Of a DNA stretch of 64,000 nucleotides, positions 26,601 to 36,041 are shown piece by piece. This DNA comes from Muricea muricata. Taxonomy: Eukaryota > Cnidaria > Anthozoa > Malacalcyonacea > Plexauridae. Positions within the stretch are counted from its first letter, which is position 1. Each line of letters starts with the position of its first letter. Below the pieces are notes generated by a model, which did not search any database, was not told the origin of the DNA, and was given only the letters and a program-made list of their open reading frames with translations. The stretch covers positions 9,758,883 through 9,822,882 of the forward strand of contig OY979725.1 of NCBI GenBank assembly GCA_963855995.1, written 5' to 3'. The position numbers were made by a program, and so were the translations under genes.

Positions 26601-27704
26601 GTTTCTGGATATGATGTCATTAGGTGAATTGCAAATAAGTTTTCCTTTGTTTTTTTTTTGCTCCAAAAATTCACCTTGTGACATCATATCCACAATCTTT
26701 ATTAGTGAAAAGTTGGTGATGGGGATTTTGACTATAAAGATATTCCGTTTCTTCTCAGAATGATCCAAACATATCACATACAAAAAATCATATAAGGTGT
26801 TAGTTGCACTTTAAGATGTCGACAATCGACTGCGGGTAAACGTAATTTTGAAGTTATTTTCTGATTATTGTGGATGTACTGAGCTTTGTTTAACAATGAA
26901 TTGAATGAAACTTCGAATGTCTTTATCAGGCAAATGAATTTCATGACAAAGAGATGCAACAGTTGATGGAAAGTCATGATAAGCTGGTTGAGCAGTTGGA
27001 AGATGTCAAACAAAAGGTGAGGGAATTGTACTCCTGATGGTGTTTACATCGTGAACCCCGGATTTCTTTTAATAATCTAGGTGCTGGGGCGAAGGCTCAA
27101 AGCTAGAACTTAAATTTGAGAGGGGGGTGTTCATATATTCATGTTCTGCCCGACTAATTTATTTTAGATTATATTTGATTGAGTTCAAAAGTTGATGGGC
27201 AATTCTTTTCAAGACACTACCCCTTTAATGGTTTAACATTTAACAAATAGTCTCTAGTGGGCCACTTTTTTGTTCTTACCACGTTATGACATCTCTGCTG
27301 TGGTATCTATTTACTTTATATGATAAAAATTTGAAAATTTTGCCTAGCTAAGTTTTGTAATTCGAGAAAAAGATTTTCGCGATCATGATCTGTACAAAAC
27401 AAAGCATGCCATGGCTGCTAGAAATTCTGAAACGGATGTGATTGGCTTGTCCCTGAAAGAGGAGTCGGCCATTCGTCTGCCCTCTATAGATCACGGATCT
27501 CGACCAATGAAAAGCCAAGAATGAACACTGATCATTATATAATTTACAATGGATGTACAGTTGATACTATTTTTCTTTGCCCTACAGAGTGTTAACGAGT
27601 TGCTGCAGTTGTTCGAGAAACGCTGTCGGCAGATTCGTAACGCAGACCTGGAGATTCTCTACGCCACCCTGTACGCGGAAGAACAGGAAGAGTCCAAGTT
27701 ATGA
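1190..27704 (+). CDS. PLCB: Phospholipase C-beta (complete, 35 coding exons)
   Basis: Phosphoinositide-specific phospholipase C of the beta class. The family hydrolyses PIP2 at the inner plasma membrane to IP3 and diacylglycerol and is switched on by Gq-family alpha subunits. I joined 35 exons with consistent GT-AG sites and phases to 3597 nt, 1198 residues plus TGA, in the usual range for PLC-beta. Order: PH (about 10-145), EF hands (150-300), X (310-460), linker (460-565), Y (570-690), C2 (695-825), Gq-binding helix and coiled coil (930-1198). Catalytic H335, N336, E365, D367, H382 and E416 are all present. The start ATG at 1190 is the first in-frame ATG after a stop at 1145. The KWDD-type N-terminus resembles vertebrate beta1-3, while the X/Y boxes ([24 protein letters not shown]) look more like beta4/NorpA, so I do not assign a subtype. 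The largest intron is 2305-8377. Confidence 0.96.
4757..5085. repeat. Dispersed repeat, copy 1
   Basis: Aligns by eye with 49797-50235 through shared blocks such as TGAACTATAAG, ATTGAAGCCAATTT, TTCAGTTTTTTCTGAGTT, TGAAATACT and AACTTTGAAGGGAAATTT. Copy 2 is internally palindromic, so this looks like a decayed foldback/MITE. Class unknown. Confidence 0.6.
5985..6150. repeat. SINE-like remnant, copy 1
   Basis: Contains TTAGCAGAGCATTGGGCTAG, reminiscent of a tRNA D-arm, and shares a tail with 23545-23800 (ACCACAAATATCATTTT and GACACAnnAAAAAATCATGA blocks). Probably a decayed tRNA-derived SINE family. Ends not defined. Confidence 0.4.
6443..6663. repeat. Palindromic element in intron 3
   Basis: Inverted arms around a short AT-rich centre: GGCTGTTTTTCAAGATTCTT near 6474 is the reverse complement of the block near 6608-6629, extending outward to GGGATGG / CCATCCC. 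Small foldback or MITE; no coding capacity. Confidence 0.65.
7150..7215. repeat. Short tandem repeat (17 bp unit)
   Basis: Tandem copies of TCTACTTACTCTAATA and variants, about three units. It lies just upstream of the MITE at 7257. Confidence 0.7.
7257..7639. mobile_element. Palindromic MITE with TAA target-site duplication
   Basis: Begins GGGCCTGTTCACATGGG and ends with the inverse CCCATATGAACAAGCCC. It is flanked on both sides by TAA (7254-7256 and 7640-7642). A 3-bp TWA duplication and GGGCC-type ends fit PIF/Harbinger non-autonomous elements. The interior repeats CGAGATCTCG and GCTAA(C/G)CGGGAAAA motifs in both orientations. Open frames inside are shadows of the palindrome. Confidence 0.8.
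8092..8323. repeat. Palindromic element upstream of PLC-beta exon 4
   Basis: Imperfect inverted ends (GGGCTAACTGGGAAACA left, inverse TTTTGCTAGTTTGCCC right) with several internal ACTGGGAAAC / GTTTC variants. Probably a short MITE. It ends about 55 bp before the exon 4 acceptor. Confidence 0.5.
9468..11130 (+). CDS. PLCB: PLC-beta exons 5-8: EF-hand region
   Basis: Exons 9468-9521, 9930-10014, 10200-10300 and 10964-11130. Together with the start of exon 9 they encode the four degenerate EF hands between PH and X. Recognisable stretches are [18 protein letters not shown], the [17 protein letters not shown] helix, and in exon 8 [20 protein letters not shown] followed by [12 protein letters not shown], a hallmark of this block in all PLC-beta proteins. 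The EF hands serve as a scaffold for X/Y rather than classical calcium sensors. Exon 8 ends in phase 1 before a GTATAA donor. Confidence 0.93.
11960..12335. repeat. 65-bp minisatellite in PLC-beta intron 8
   Basis: Regular 65-bp period with unit boundaries at 12096, 12161, 12226 and 12291, plus diverged units before and after. Each unit contains CATCTTCACACTATCTCAAC and TATTCCCTCCTATCCC. The strand is C/T-rich, which makes a long apparent Pro/Ser-rich ORF at 11928-12581. The period is not a multiple of three, so coding is unlikely. Confidence 0.9.
12539..14635 (+). CDS. PLCB: PLC-beta exons 9-13: catalytic X box
   Basis: Exons 12539-12685, 12842-12999, 13274-13353, 14027-14111 and 14554-14635. 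Exon 9 carries [15 protein letters not shown] with general-base H335 and N336. Exon 10 carries [12 protein letters not shown] (calcium ligands E365, D367) and ITHG (H382). Exon 11 carries [11 protein letters not shown] (E416). Exon 13 carries KIIIKNKKK, whose K468 and K470 correspond to the lysines that hold the 4- and 5-phosphates of PIP2. No catalytic residue is missing, so the enzyme should be active. Confidence 0.96.
13685..13738 (+). pseudogene. tRNA-derived remnant (SINE head)
   Basis: Shows a good A-box (TTAGCTCAGTGGT) and B-box (GGTTCGAATC) but the anticodon arm is shortened and no acceptor stem closes. It is therefore a tRNA-like or SINE fragment, not a working tRNA. The next repeat starts directly downstream. 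Confidence 0.6.
13751..13867 (-). mobile_element. MITE with telomere-like core, copy 1
   Basis: Ends GTTTCGGTAACT ... AGTGACCGAAAC are imperfect inverted repeats. The core is a GGTTAGGGGTAGAAGAGGTT array. The same element lies in opposite orientation at 19726-19880 in intron 22. No coding capacity. Confidence 0.65.
14710..14930 (+). CDS. PLCB: PLC-beta exon 14: X-Y linker
   Basis: 221-bp exon in frame 2+0. It encodes a low-complexity Ser/Thr/Gly/Asp/Glu stretch ([32 protein letters not shown]) ending in a charged DKNKEKKE segment, joined to the acidic [10 protein letters not shown] at the start of exon 15. In PLC-beta enzymes this linker is disordered and acidic and occludes the active site until the enzyme meets a charged membrane. 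The composition here fits that autoinhibitory role. Confidence 0.85.
14931..15541. repeat. G-rich minisatellite-like intron 14
   Basis: Repeated GGGTGGTGT, GTGTAGGAGCAGAAGCTG and GTTAGAGGTGCCTTTCGGTA blocks on the + strand, several in tandem, with G runs up to nine. It has no open coding structure. The repeated GGG tracts could form G-quadruplexes in DNA or in the pre-mRNA; that is inference. Confidence 0.7.
15542..18441 (+). CDS. PLCB: PLC-beta exons 15-20: catalytic Y box
   Basis: Exons 15542-15635, 16219-16303, 16614-16686, 17337-17388, 17818-17869 and 18339-18441. Exon 15 ends the linker and begins Y ([17 protein letters not shown]). Exon 16 gives [17 protein letters not shown], exon 17 [12 protein letters not shown] (substrate-contact R617 and Y619), exon 18 [15 protein letters not shown], exon 19 [15 protein letters not shown], exon 20 [19 protein letters not shown]. 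These complete the TIM barrel. Introns here carry a G-rich minisatellite (14931-15541) and palindromic repeats. Confidence 0.95.
15690..16160. repeat. Dispersed TTGTTACAAG-type repeat, copy 1
   Basis: Dense in short overlapping palindromes such as ACAACTTTACAA, TTGGAACAACTTG, TTGTTAACAG, GACAAGTTGT. Related stretches recur at 21480-21720, 22930-23020, 24840-25060, 53380-53560, 59380-59540 and 59860-60020. Family unknown. Confidence 0.6.
15858..15960. repeat. Diverged copy of the 38.6-kb palindromic family
   Basis: Reads TGAAGATTCTAGTCGCGGATCGAAGGCTTTGCGATGATAAA..., then a CACAAAATTATACTAAG block, matching the arms that flank the (AAT)n array at 38600-38900. It shows that family also inserted in PLC-beta intron 15. 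Confidence 0.55.
16705..17155. repeat. Palindromic repeat in intron 17
   Basis: TTTCTTTAGTAAAT near 16715 is inverted as TTTACTAAAGAAAT near 17021, and a second hairpin (GTGATTATnGGTGAAT / CACCAATAATCAC) sits at 17070-17110. Probably one or two nested MITEs. Confidence 0.45.
17985..18150. repeat. AACAATGTTG-type repeat, copy 1
   Basis: Series of AACAATGTTGTTGCAGC, CAATATTATTGTTC, GGCATTGTTACACC and CAATATTGTTGGCAG blocks. A matching copy is at 57925-58100 in the receptor gene (AATATTGTTCATAGTTG, CATTAATGTTACACGGGATT, TTTAATATTGTTG). Interspersed element of unknown class. Confidence 0.6.
18845..20117 (+). CDS. PLCB: PLC-beta exons 21-23: C2 domain
   Basis: Exons 18845-19009, 19601-19700 and 20013-20117. 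The C2 sandwich is clear: [59 protein letters not shown], then [16 protein letters not shown] and [23 protein letters not shown] (last part continuing into exon 24). In PLC-beta the C2 domain packs on the barrel and helps form the Gq binding surface. Confidence 0.95.
19726..19880 (+). mobile_element. MITE with telomere-like core, copy 2
   Basis: Begins GTTTTGGTCACTAATATTAT and ends TTAGTTACCGAAAC, the inverse of copy 1 at 13751-13867. The core (about 19775-19860) is a 15-bp minisatellite CCCTAACCTCTTCTA repeated about five times, the first unit next to CCCTAACCCTAACC. It lies in intron 22. Confidence 0.75.
20670..23227 (+). CDS. PLCB: PLC-beta exons 24-27: C2-CTD linker and Gq-binding helix
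   Basis: Exons 20670-20773, 21799-21823, 22299-22511 and 23178-23227. Exon 25 is only 25 bp (VPEMQPKL), a micro-exon. Exon 26 encodes a basic Ser-rich linker with MRRASAQ and NRSVSL, the first a PKA-type RRxS sequence. Exon 27 encodes [17 protein letters not shown], matching the helix of vertebrate PLC-beta (the TPLDELRGHK-type segment) that docks on activated Gq alpha. The linker is the least conserved part of the protein. Confidence 0.88.
20927..21445. mobile_element. TTAA-flanked palindromic MITE, copy 1
   Basis: Ends AGGGAAATGGCAACAAAA and its inverse. TTAA precedes the left end (20923-20926) and TTAA follows the right end (21446-21449). Arms over 150 bp include AAAGAGACTCTAAAACA, ACTGTCCGCCATCTTGG and their complements. 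TTAA duplications suggest a piggyBac-type origin; inference. Copy 2 is at 54736-55254. It lies in PLC-beta intron 24. Confidence 0.8.
21480..21720. repeat. Dispersed TTGTTACAAG-type repeat, copy 2
   Basis: Contains AACTTGGTGACAACTTGTAA, ACAAGCTTGG, TTCTCACAAAGTTGACA, CAACTTGTCAACAGCTTGTG. Same family as 15690-16160, directly downstream of the MITE at 20927-21445. Confidence 0.6.
22925..23015. repeat. Dispersed TTGTTACAAG-type repeat, copy 3
   Basis: ACTTGTTGCAATTTTACCAG, TTGTTGTAACTTGTCGACAA, GTTGTAACAAACTTGTCAA. Short copy in PLC-beta intron 26. Confidence 0.55.
23545..23805. repeat. SINE-like remnant, copy 2
   Basis: Shares its tail with 5985-6150 and carries GGTCGTAGGATCGATTCCCA, which resembles a tRNA T-arm/B-box. 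Decayed SINE is the likeliest reading. Confidence 0.4.
23932..27704 (+). CDS. PLCB: PLC-beta exons 28-35: C-terminal coiled coil
   Basis: Exons 23932-24056, 24432-24501, 25121-25219, 25331-25407, 25916-26011, 26308-26365, 26930-27016 and 27588-27704 (TGA at 27702-27704). The product is rich in Lys/Glu/Gln heptads (for example [40 protein letters not shown]) and matches the long distal CTD of PLC-beta, which binds membranes and acts as the GAP for Gq alpha. It ends [11 protein letters not shown], giving no canonical class I PDZ ligand. Phases of all eight exons fit without forcing. Confidence 0.92.
24840..25060. repeat. Dispersed TTGTTACAAG-type repeat, copy 4
   Basis: TTGGAACAAACTGTTTACAA, TGTTGTCACAAGATTACTCC, CAATCTTGTTACAACAG, AATTGTTCCAATCAGTTGAC. 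It lies directly before PLC-beta exon 30. Confidence 0.55.
26483..26810. mobile_element. TTAA-flanked palindromic MITE, second family
   Basis: Ends AGTGCAACTA ... TAGTTGCACT with TTAA directly outside on both sides (26479-26482 and 26811-26814). Arms continue through ATATGATTTTTTGTATGTGA, GAAAAGTTG and ATGATGTCA. Different terminal sequence from the 20927 family but the same target. It lies in PLC-beta intron 33. Confidence 0.8.
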
Positions 27705-28720
27705 CGACACCTTACGAAATGTCACCATAGAAACGACGTGAGCCTGTCGCTAAATGGCCAGCGGTGTAACATGGGAAACGTTGATATACATAATAACAAT
27801 AACCAAATCTATTACCAATAACCAAATCTATTGATATCTACAATTGATAGAACGCGGCACTGGATGACCTCAAGTCCATCATTATATATACAGCTGGTTA
27901 AACCTTAATTTAAGTAGACAAGTGTTTGAATTGAGAGAGTGGCGGTTTCGTGTGGCGTACGTTTCGGTTAACTTCGACACTTTCAACCTATATAGTGTGT
28001 CTCAAGAAAGTATCACTCTATTGAAAATTTAAGTAGAATCATTCTTCATAAAGATTTTTCAAAGTCGAATATCATGGTATCTTGTTATGTTGACTAGCAT
28101 TGCTGTTAATTTCAAGAACATTCATCAACGCAACACTGAAGTATTGCCATTAAACCAGGATTTTTTTTAAGTTACCAGCTTTCTGAAAATTCAGCAGTCA
28201 ACATGTGATTGCCGAAAAATGAGAGTCAATGTTTAATCTTCATTCGACGTACGTACCACGCACACGACTGAGCTGGGCACAAACCGTATTGGCACGAAAA
28301 GAATTTTTAGCTGCAAACAGCACATTCAATAGCTGTGTGACTTTCTCCAAAATTGAAATTTTGTGCTGCAGAGTTTGTGCAAATGCAATTCATTTTGCTC
28401 GCTTTAGAATTCGAGCATTTTTGAAGTATAGGTTAAATACTTCGAAAGTCTGGACTTATGTCACATAAAGACCCTAAAAAGGCGCAGCGTCCGAGGACTT
28501 AATATGACATAAATCCCGACTTTTGAGGTATTTAACCTACTTAATTTATTTTTGAGGAGGTTTTCTGATAGAATCTTTCGACTTTAGACACTTTAAGTCG
28601 AGATCCTTCGAAACTCCCCCGCAAGTTAAATCTATAGTTATTTATTCAAGGTAAATAAGCCGAATATAACCCGCGGTACATCAAAGAAAACCGACTGAAA
28701 AATAAATTAAGCATTAATAC
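27705..28720 (+). other. PLC-beta 3' flank
   Basis: Probable 3' UTR. Candidate poly(A) hexamers are ATTAAA at 28149-28154 and AATAAA at 28701-28706. A small palindrome (AGGTTAAATAC ... GTATTTAACCT, 28430-28538) lies inside, and the following 180 bp resembles 17430-17610 (CGCGGTACATCAAAGAAA). Confidence 0.4.
28430..28538. repeat. Palindrome downstream of PLC-beta
   Basis: Arms GGTTAAATACTTCGAAAGTC ... GACTTTTGAGGTATTTAACC around ACTTATGTCA / TGACATAAAT. Small foldback. Confidence 0.65.
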
Positions 28721-31700
28721 CTATACGAAAGCAGCCGATATCCACAGGGAGGATAGGCAACATATTGCCAGCTTCATCAATTCTTTTATCTGTATTTCAA
28801 ACAAAAGTGTTTTATTGCTTATTTTGTCACAATGACATTTTTTCTGAGACACACTGTATAATATATATGGTACAATATTTTCCATAATGCACACGTTTGC
28901 TACTAAAATCAGGGTTAGTTTATTTTTAAGGTGAATTCCCTCCGTTGATAATATTCAGAATGGACCATCGTATGCCACATTGTCACACTTGCCGATTCAC
29001 TGATTTCAGATCCACTCCACTGAAGCAGACCGTCTCAGTACTTCATTTTATTCCACTTAACACCATCGGCATTTACTTTGATTAAAAACCTTTTTAACAG
29101 TTACTTTTCTGTTACCTGACCTCGTTAGTTGGGTAGTTTGGGCCGTTATCTTCCGTGCTTGATGTTCCTGGTTCAAACTTCGAGTGTCACACTTATTTAT
29201 ATCAATAATGTTGTTGGTTTTATTATTTTCACGGTGGTTTTTGTTTCAAAGTTTTATTTTCAAGATTTTTTTCTTTTTGTAAAGCATTCCTCGGCCTTTG
29301 AACTATTTACCAAAGAACTTCGATGTGTCGGCTGTCGAGGTGCTTCAGTGGATCGGTCATGAAGAGGTATCGCGGCCGCCATATGGCATATTGCTCTCAC
29401 ACATCAAAGGAATTTTGGTCAGTTTCATTTTTGAGGACGTTACCATTGCCGCCAACATAGTTCTTTCAATTCTCAGGAACTGAGTGAAAACACCTCAAGA
29501 GAACTTTATTAATAAAACGGGATGTACTTATTTGTAATGAATGTATATTTATGGATGGTGTAAATATAAACAACCCCGTGGGTCAATTGTGTATTATTAT
29601 TCGCTTTGAAGTGGGGGAGGAATTCAAACTCGGGCTGCTCGCGACTTGTTGACATAATTTGATGAACACCAGCTATATTTTTATCGTTCATATCTTTTTC
29701 ACTTTGACAAATAATCTTAATCTCGGCTACAAATTCGTACCGTGCGGCACGGAGGGGTTGTTAGCTTCATCGGTATCGTAAATTGAGTATTGAAACTCGT
29801 TGTTCTTACTAAATCGTCCAGCGCAGCTCAAATGAAGTTGTTTGAGCTGAAAATAAACTTGTAGGGGATAGAGAAGAAAAAGATGCCTGGAAATTATTTG
29901 ACAACACAAGAACTGCACATATTGCACGCAGGCTGACGGCAAGTTTGTATTTTTCGGCCCGTTTTACCGTCCCTGGTATGGTATATTTCGTTTTGCCTTT
30001 CAATGGGGTGGGTGAATTTTTGATAAAGTGGGGTATTTCTTTTTACTTCTTGCTGTGCACCCTTATGACACCGCTGAAAGGTCCACTTTATATCAAGTGA
30101 GGCAATTTTTCAAAGCAGCTTCACGTACAGACCCAAAGCTATTGTCGGTGATAATGAGTTTTTAAGGGAGAAAAAAGTGATAAATTTGCCAGCTTGTGGT
30201 GGCGTGGGAGACGAACAAAACATGTACATAGAATGCTTTAACTTGCCAGCTGTTTTGACGCTAAACAGGAGAAAGTTTCGAGCGAATATCGATCTTTTGA
30301 TGGTCGACCTTTTTTTTGTTTTTTTTTTTTTTTCTTTCAAGGCAAAAGCGATGGCAGCAGAGTTGGGAAAAGCCACGAGTATGCGGGTGTAGCCCGTGAG
30401 GAAGGTTTAATGTCAACAGACTACATAATATTCTGTTCCACAAATCATGTCCTTTCTGAGGAAATTGTGATCAAGCTTTATTTCCATCCTCAATTTGGAA
30501 AGCTTAGGAAACAGGAAGGTTGAAGGCTGTTTGCCACTCTGGATGGCATTTGTTAGCCAGTATGGCCTCAGTAGAAAGTTTTAATTTAGAGAGACACAAG
30601 TAAGACTTTTTTAATTGCGCACAGCACACGGGGCCTTTTTGATGCTCACATCGGCCCACGCAAGCACGGATTTCACGAACAGGTGCAAAAATATTACACA
30701 ACTAGAAACCTCAGTATAGATTAGAGAACTGAATATCGACTTTTAGGTTGTGGGTAAATAGGCTGAGAATCACAATGGAATTTTATTGGAAACTGCTCGA
30801 AACTCAGTTTTTATAAAAAAATGATTGAAATTCGGCAGAAAATTGGTGGAGGCAAATAATTTTCTAGTGGGCTGGCGGTGTAAACCTTGGTTCTAATATG
30901 GTTCTAAGCAGGCATGATGTGGTTCATAACTCGCGGAAAAATTTTTCTGCAAAGTGTGGCATGAAATTAAGCTAAAAAGTGGTTGAGGGAGATTTTGCCA
31001 TGTTATTTAAGGCTCTGATGGTTTAAAACTAATTAGTATGCGAAACTTGCTCGGAATTTGTCGACAGGAAGTCGCAAGCTTCGGTTTCCGACGGTGTTCG
31101 AAAATGTTCCGATTTATTTTCAAATTCTTTTCTACACACGACGAAGAAATGATCAAAATGTCTGTTAGGTTTTTATCGACAGTCACTTTGTTTTAAGGTA
31201 ATATGCTTTATTTTCTATCTGTATTTGTAGTATGCTATCTAGATTGCTGATTGAAATCGATTCTTATTTAATCGGAGGGGAATTAAGTACAATTTTGGAG
31301 TATAAAGTTTGTGCTTTCCAAGCTTGCCCAGCTTGGCTTGACGATGATCGCTTCTCAATATTAAAAAGCTGTGGGGTTTTTACTGTAACAGTAGAATTAC
31401 TTGATAATAATACCGTGAAATTCGTTACAAATACTTACTGAGATTTTAAATTTAATGCTTAGGCAGCTCAAAAGATTTAGATCTTAGAGTTTAAAAAGGC
31501 AAAGTTTCAATTTTGTTTGAACCCACGTGGACCAATAGATTTATCTACTGATTGCAGATTTGTTCCATGATAAGGGAGGGGGCCAGCTTTAAATCTACAG
31601 TGGGGATGAAAACAGACTTTTTTGGTTAAAAATCTGTTGAAATGGTCTGCAGTGAGGTGGGGCGAAGTGAGATGAAGCAATCACAGAACAATTGTCCATG

Positions 31701-33102
31701 ACTGGAAGACAAAATCCATTTGTCAATAGGCCCTAACCCTGTTAGTCTTTTACATATCTGTCTTTAATAAGGGGAAAAAAAGGCAAGGCAATCTTGGCAT
31801 GAATTAGTTCATGACTGTAATATAGGGATGTGCTGGATTAAGCAAATTAAGACCTGAGTAGTGCATTCTGTGCACAAAGGTTTGGAGGTTCCCTGAGGGA
31901 TTATCCAGTGGCATATAACCTCTCACTTTTTAAGACTATGGGGATTATGGATGCTTTCTGATATACTAGGCTGATGTATTGTTCAATTATCACAAAGCCC
32001 CTTGCTTTGTTATATTTTTCTTATGCTTCATTTAATTACCATAATGATTTCAGTTACTCATATGCTAAAATACCTAAATAAGATGAAATTGAAAGTGTAA
32101 AAGATATTGCTATCTTTCAAACATTTCATCTTTAACATTCGGATCAGGACAGTTTATCTGTTAATTTGTTTGAGAGACATCCTCAACATTCAATCTTCTA
32201 TATTTTCTATATGTATGTTCCCAGGTCCAAGAGTGCTTCAAATTGTTGACTGACATCTTGGCAATCATGAAAAAAGGAACAATGTCAATGATGGAAAATA
32301 CATATACAAAAAGGTCTTGATATTTTCTTGTTTTGTTTAATTACACAATGATTTTAACATATATAGGCTTGCTTGTGACCAGTGGCTAGTTTATTGTGAA
32401 GTTTTTGAAAAAAATTTACCAACTGCAGGCAAAGTCTTGCCAAATTTGTTGTATATTAGTCAAATCACAAAAGAAACATGAAATTTTGAAGAGAGTTTAT
32501 TGTAATTAATTTGTCAGTTTTTACTTGTCACAGGTCACAACAAGCAAATAATTTTCAAGGCATTTTAATTTTAATTTCTATAAAGCCAAATAATGATAAA
32601 TTGTTTGTGTTTTAAAAAGTTGATGAAATGTTTGCAATTTCAACATTCATTTTGTTTGCCTCCCTTTATATTCAAGCATTGTTAATAAGAAAACACAACA
32701 CTTTTTATTATTAATTTAGCTTTGTAGCATTGAGAAGATTGAGATAGTTGTATAAGAAATCAAAAGATCTTAAACATGTATCAGTCAAAATGCCAATCAA
32801 AATAATGATGAATTATCATTTGTGTACAAACATACAGTTTGTATTTGAAACTTTTGATCAAAATGGATGATAACTTGATTTCCTGATTTACTCTCTCAAT
32901 CTTCTCATCTTTAAATTGACTTTCAATGTTTGTTTTAAGTTTGAAATGTTCATGTGAAAATCACAAAGAATTGGCTGTACAAGCTCTCGGTGCTTCCAAT
33001 ACCAATTGCTGAAAAAAGAAACCTTAGATAATCCCTAAATTATATGAAGCATTAATTTTGCCTTTTGCTTAACATGTAGAATTAATATTCCCAGTCTTTT
33101 AA
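28721..33102. other. Long stretch without a convincing gene
   Basis: AT-rich, low in recognisable repeats. Orphan open frames exist (about 29275-29483, 30355-30522 and 31232-31441 on +, and a possible terminal exon at 32224-32320), each behind a fair acceptor site. They do not join into one reading frame and match no family I know. No RNA gene seen. Confidence 0.4.
32224..32320 (+). CDS. Possible orphan terminal exon
   Basis: After a good acceptor (TATGTATGTTCCCAG) the frame reads VQECFKLLTDILAIMKKG, then about 14 residues to a TGA. It is well composed for AT-rich DNA but only about 31 codons. I found no partner exon with a matching phase. Chance is a real alternative. Confidence 0.2.
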
Positions 33103-33714
33103 TGCCTCAGTCATTTGTAACCACGGCCCCCCCCCCACCCCCGAGACATAGCGGGGATGTTCAAAAATATAACGGGGATTTAACGCCATTTAACAGCGCA
33201 ATATGCCCCATAGTGCCGTGGAATTAACTACGAATTTTAACACCAGGGAATCAAACCGGGATTTAACAGCCGGTCTTAAAATGGCGTCTCACAAAACAAC
33301 TTGTAGAAAGTATGATTTTTAATATGTTTATGTATCCTTAGCAATTCATAAACTTACAGTAGGTATACATTAAATCAGGTTTTACCTTATCTATTTCAGC
33401 AATATTAAAAGACCTATTTGAAATTTGATATGCATGATTGAACGCAATTTATAAACACGAGCTTTATATATTTGTTATATTAACTGTTACTATTTTCTTG
33501 TTATATTGGCGTAATATTTTTAACCCTTCATAAGGTTTTAAATTAATGTGTGATCTGGTTGATTTGGATGTTTTGAGGCCCTGCCATACTGGGGGTTTAA
33601 CAAGTAACTTTGCACCAGGGGTGGGGAAATTAACAGTTTTTAACACATGGTTAGTGTTAAGTTCCCTGCTATGTTCCGGGGGTCGGAGGGCCGTGGTTAC
33701 TAATGACTGAGGCA
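33103..33714. mobile_element. TAA-flanked element with TGCCTCAG ends
   Basis: Terminal inverted repeat TGCCTCAGTCATT then GTAACCACGGCC, mirrored at 33684-33714. TAA flanks both sides (33100-33102, 33715-33717), again a PIF/Harbinger-type target. The 105-residue minus-strand frame overlapping it (33464-33781) crosses the element end and has no known domain, so it is not called as a gene. Confidence 0.75.
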
Positions 33715-36041
33715 TAACACCATGAGTAATCTTACTGTACTGTAAATCATGAATGGGAGTTATGATTGAGTAATGACTCATAATCTCGAGAACCCAAAAT
33801 TCATGAATTCTGTTTTCATTCTAATGCATTTGCACTAAAAAAACTGAATTGACAAATGTCTCAAATTTTTAGTGATTTTTCACAATCCTAAACATTTTGT
33901 CAGCTTCCATTTTGGCACTTCACTTGAATTGCATAAAGAAATAGCATGTGCCATCTGCTTACCAATCACACTTAGAGTATCTGAAAAACAGCAAACTCAG
34001 TTCTAATACATTAGCATTAACCCTGACAATTCAGCCACTGAAGCCAAAAATTGAACAGCTGTTGTTCATTTTAAATGCATGATTTTTCAATCTTTGTGAT
34101 TTTCAATAGTAACTTCTTCAACTTCAAAACAAATAATTACAGTCAAATAATCTAGTAATATTAACTAAGGTTTGCTGCATTACAAAGTGGAACTGGTTTG
34201 AATACAAAACTACTCTTCATTTTGAAATACTATGATCAAGCTGACAAAGTTTAAAATTGATTATTGTTATGAAGACAGCCCACAAAAGTTTAAGGAATTG
34301 TTCTGTAAAAATATGTTTCGTACATGCATGTAGTATTTTTGGAAATTTGTAATCAATGCAAGGGTTAAGAACAAACAAGCAGTAAAATTTTTCAAAATTG
34401 TTGTACTAAAAATAAAGTCATCAGGATCACAACTGAGTTTGTGCAAAAATATTTTAAACAAATCTTTTAAGTCTGAATAAAGTCTAAAAAGCGTGCCTTT
34501 TTAGACAATTGTCTTCAAATTACAATTGACTTGGTCATACTGAATTCAAGTATTTGACGTTTTTATATTTCATTGAACGAGTTTTTGTTATTTCAAGTTT
34601 ATATTCAAATAGTTTCACTTTGTGATTATAATAATAATATAAGAAAACAGATTCACATGGCTTCTTAACCTGGTCTTTTCAACAAGTAAGTAAAGATAAA
34701 GTTTATGCTTCAAAAAAGCGTTTTTAACCTGACAAGAATATTATTAACCAAAAATTCATTGCTTTTTTGTCTTTCCTAATTACAGACATTCAAATGTTCT
34801 AATATACTATGTTTGCTTATATTTGTTACTGTATTAGGTTTACTTCAGCTTGCTACTGGAGAAAACGTTTTCATTTGTTGCATTTTTAAAAAATAAAAGG
34901 CTTTAAAGGAAATTCTACGGATTGCTCGACTAATTAAGTACTTTGAGAAATCAGATTTTGAAATTAAAATTGTAGAACATTTGGCTTTTTTTGTCATGCG
35001 TGTATTTTTCATAAGAAACAAGTAAATTGAAACTGTAATCGAAAAATACATAGATTTTGATTCAACCTTGTAAAACATCGAGAAGATAAAAACGTGTCAA
35101 GAACATTTAAGATTTTTGTTTGGTTGCATTGTCAAATTGTTAATTATACATTTGGCTTTACCTCAAATAATTTGTGTCTTGTCAGGTTAAAAAAGTAACT
35201 TGAGATGTATGGCTTATAAGATGAAAATTATTAACATTTTAATTTTTTGAAAATTAAAGATGAAAATTATTAACATTTTAGTTTTAATTTTTTGCGACCA
35301 GACAAAAACAGAGATGCACATTTTCATTGCACAATCATTTGATAAGTTTTATAAAGTACATTGAAGAAGATATTACAAAATGTTAAGGCAATTTAGAGAT
35401 AAGGATATTTATTTAAAGGAATTGGTAATTCAGCTCAAAAAGCTTGGTATACAATGTGTTTTCGTATTTCAACTAGTCCAGTCTATTTTGCTTAGCTAGA
35501 AAAAACTATTAACTGTTGCTTTACGTAAATATTTGTGTCGAATTAATGAAAATTACGGTCAATTTTATAACAAAATTCATTTATAAAAGATATCTATTTC
35601 ACGCAAAAACGTTGACGAAAAGATAAATGAGTCTTTGAGCCATATATTTCATTATAGAGCAACTTGGTGGTATATTTTTACAATTCCCTCTGTCAAACTC
35701 GCAAAACTTATCCACTTCTAGTTGTTTTGTGATTATTTAGCTTGAAGCATAAACATTTATCTTGAAAAGACCAAGTATTTAAGGACTTGTTTATTCACTT
35801 GTGCTCATCCCCTTGTGTTAAGCGCAATGTTTATTGTCCTCTTTCTGCCATGTTCTGTTTTCTTCTATTGTTATTTGAATTTGTGTACAAGTTTGTGGTA
35901 GTTAATCTCTTTCTATTGTTATTCCAATTGTAATTTTTACAAGTTATTTTCAATAAATTATTTACAAAATTTACATGTGATCCCTTTTAATTAAAATTTC
36001 AATTCCCATGGGAATTGAGAAATTGAATAAAAAAAATCCCC
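33715..36041. other. AT-rich stretch, no gene seen
   Basis: No coding or RNA gene evident. The only structure is a small tandem duplication near 35218-35295 (GATGAAAATTATTAACATTT twice). Confidence 0.5.

Noticed and set aside
33464..33781. 105-codon minus-strand ORF
   Set aside because: Crosses the end of the TAA-flanked element and has no recognisable domain; best explained as repeat sequence.
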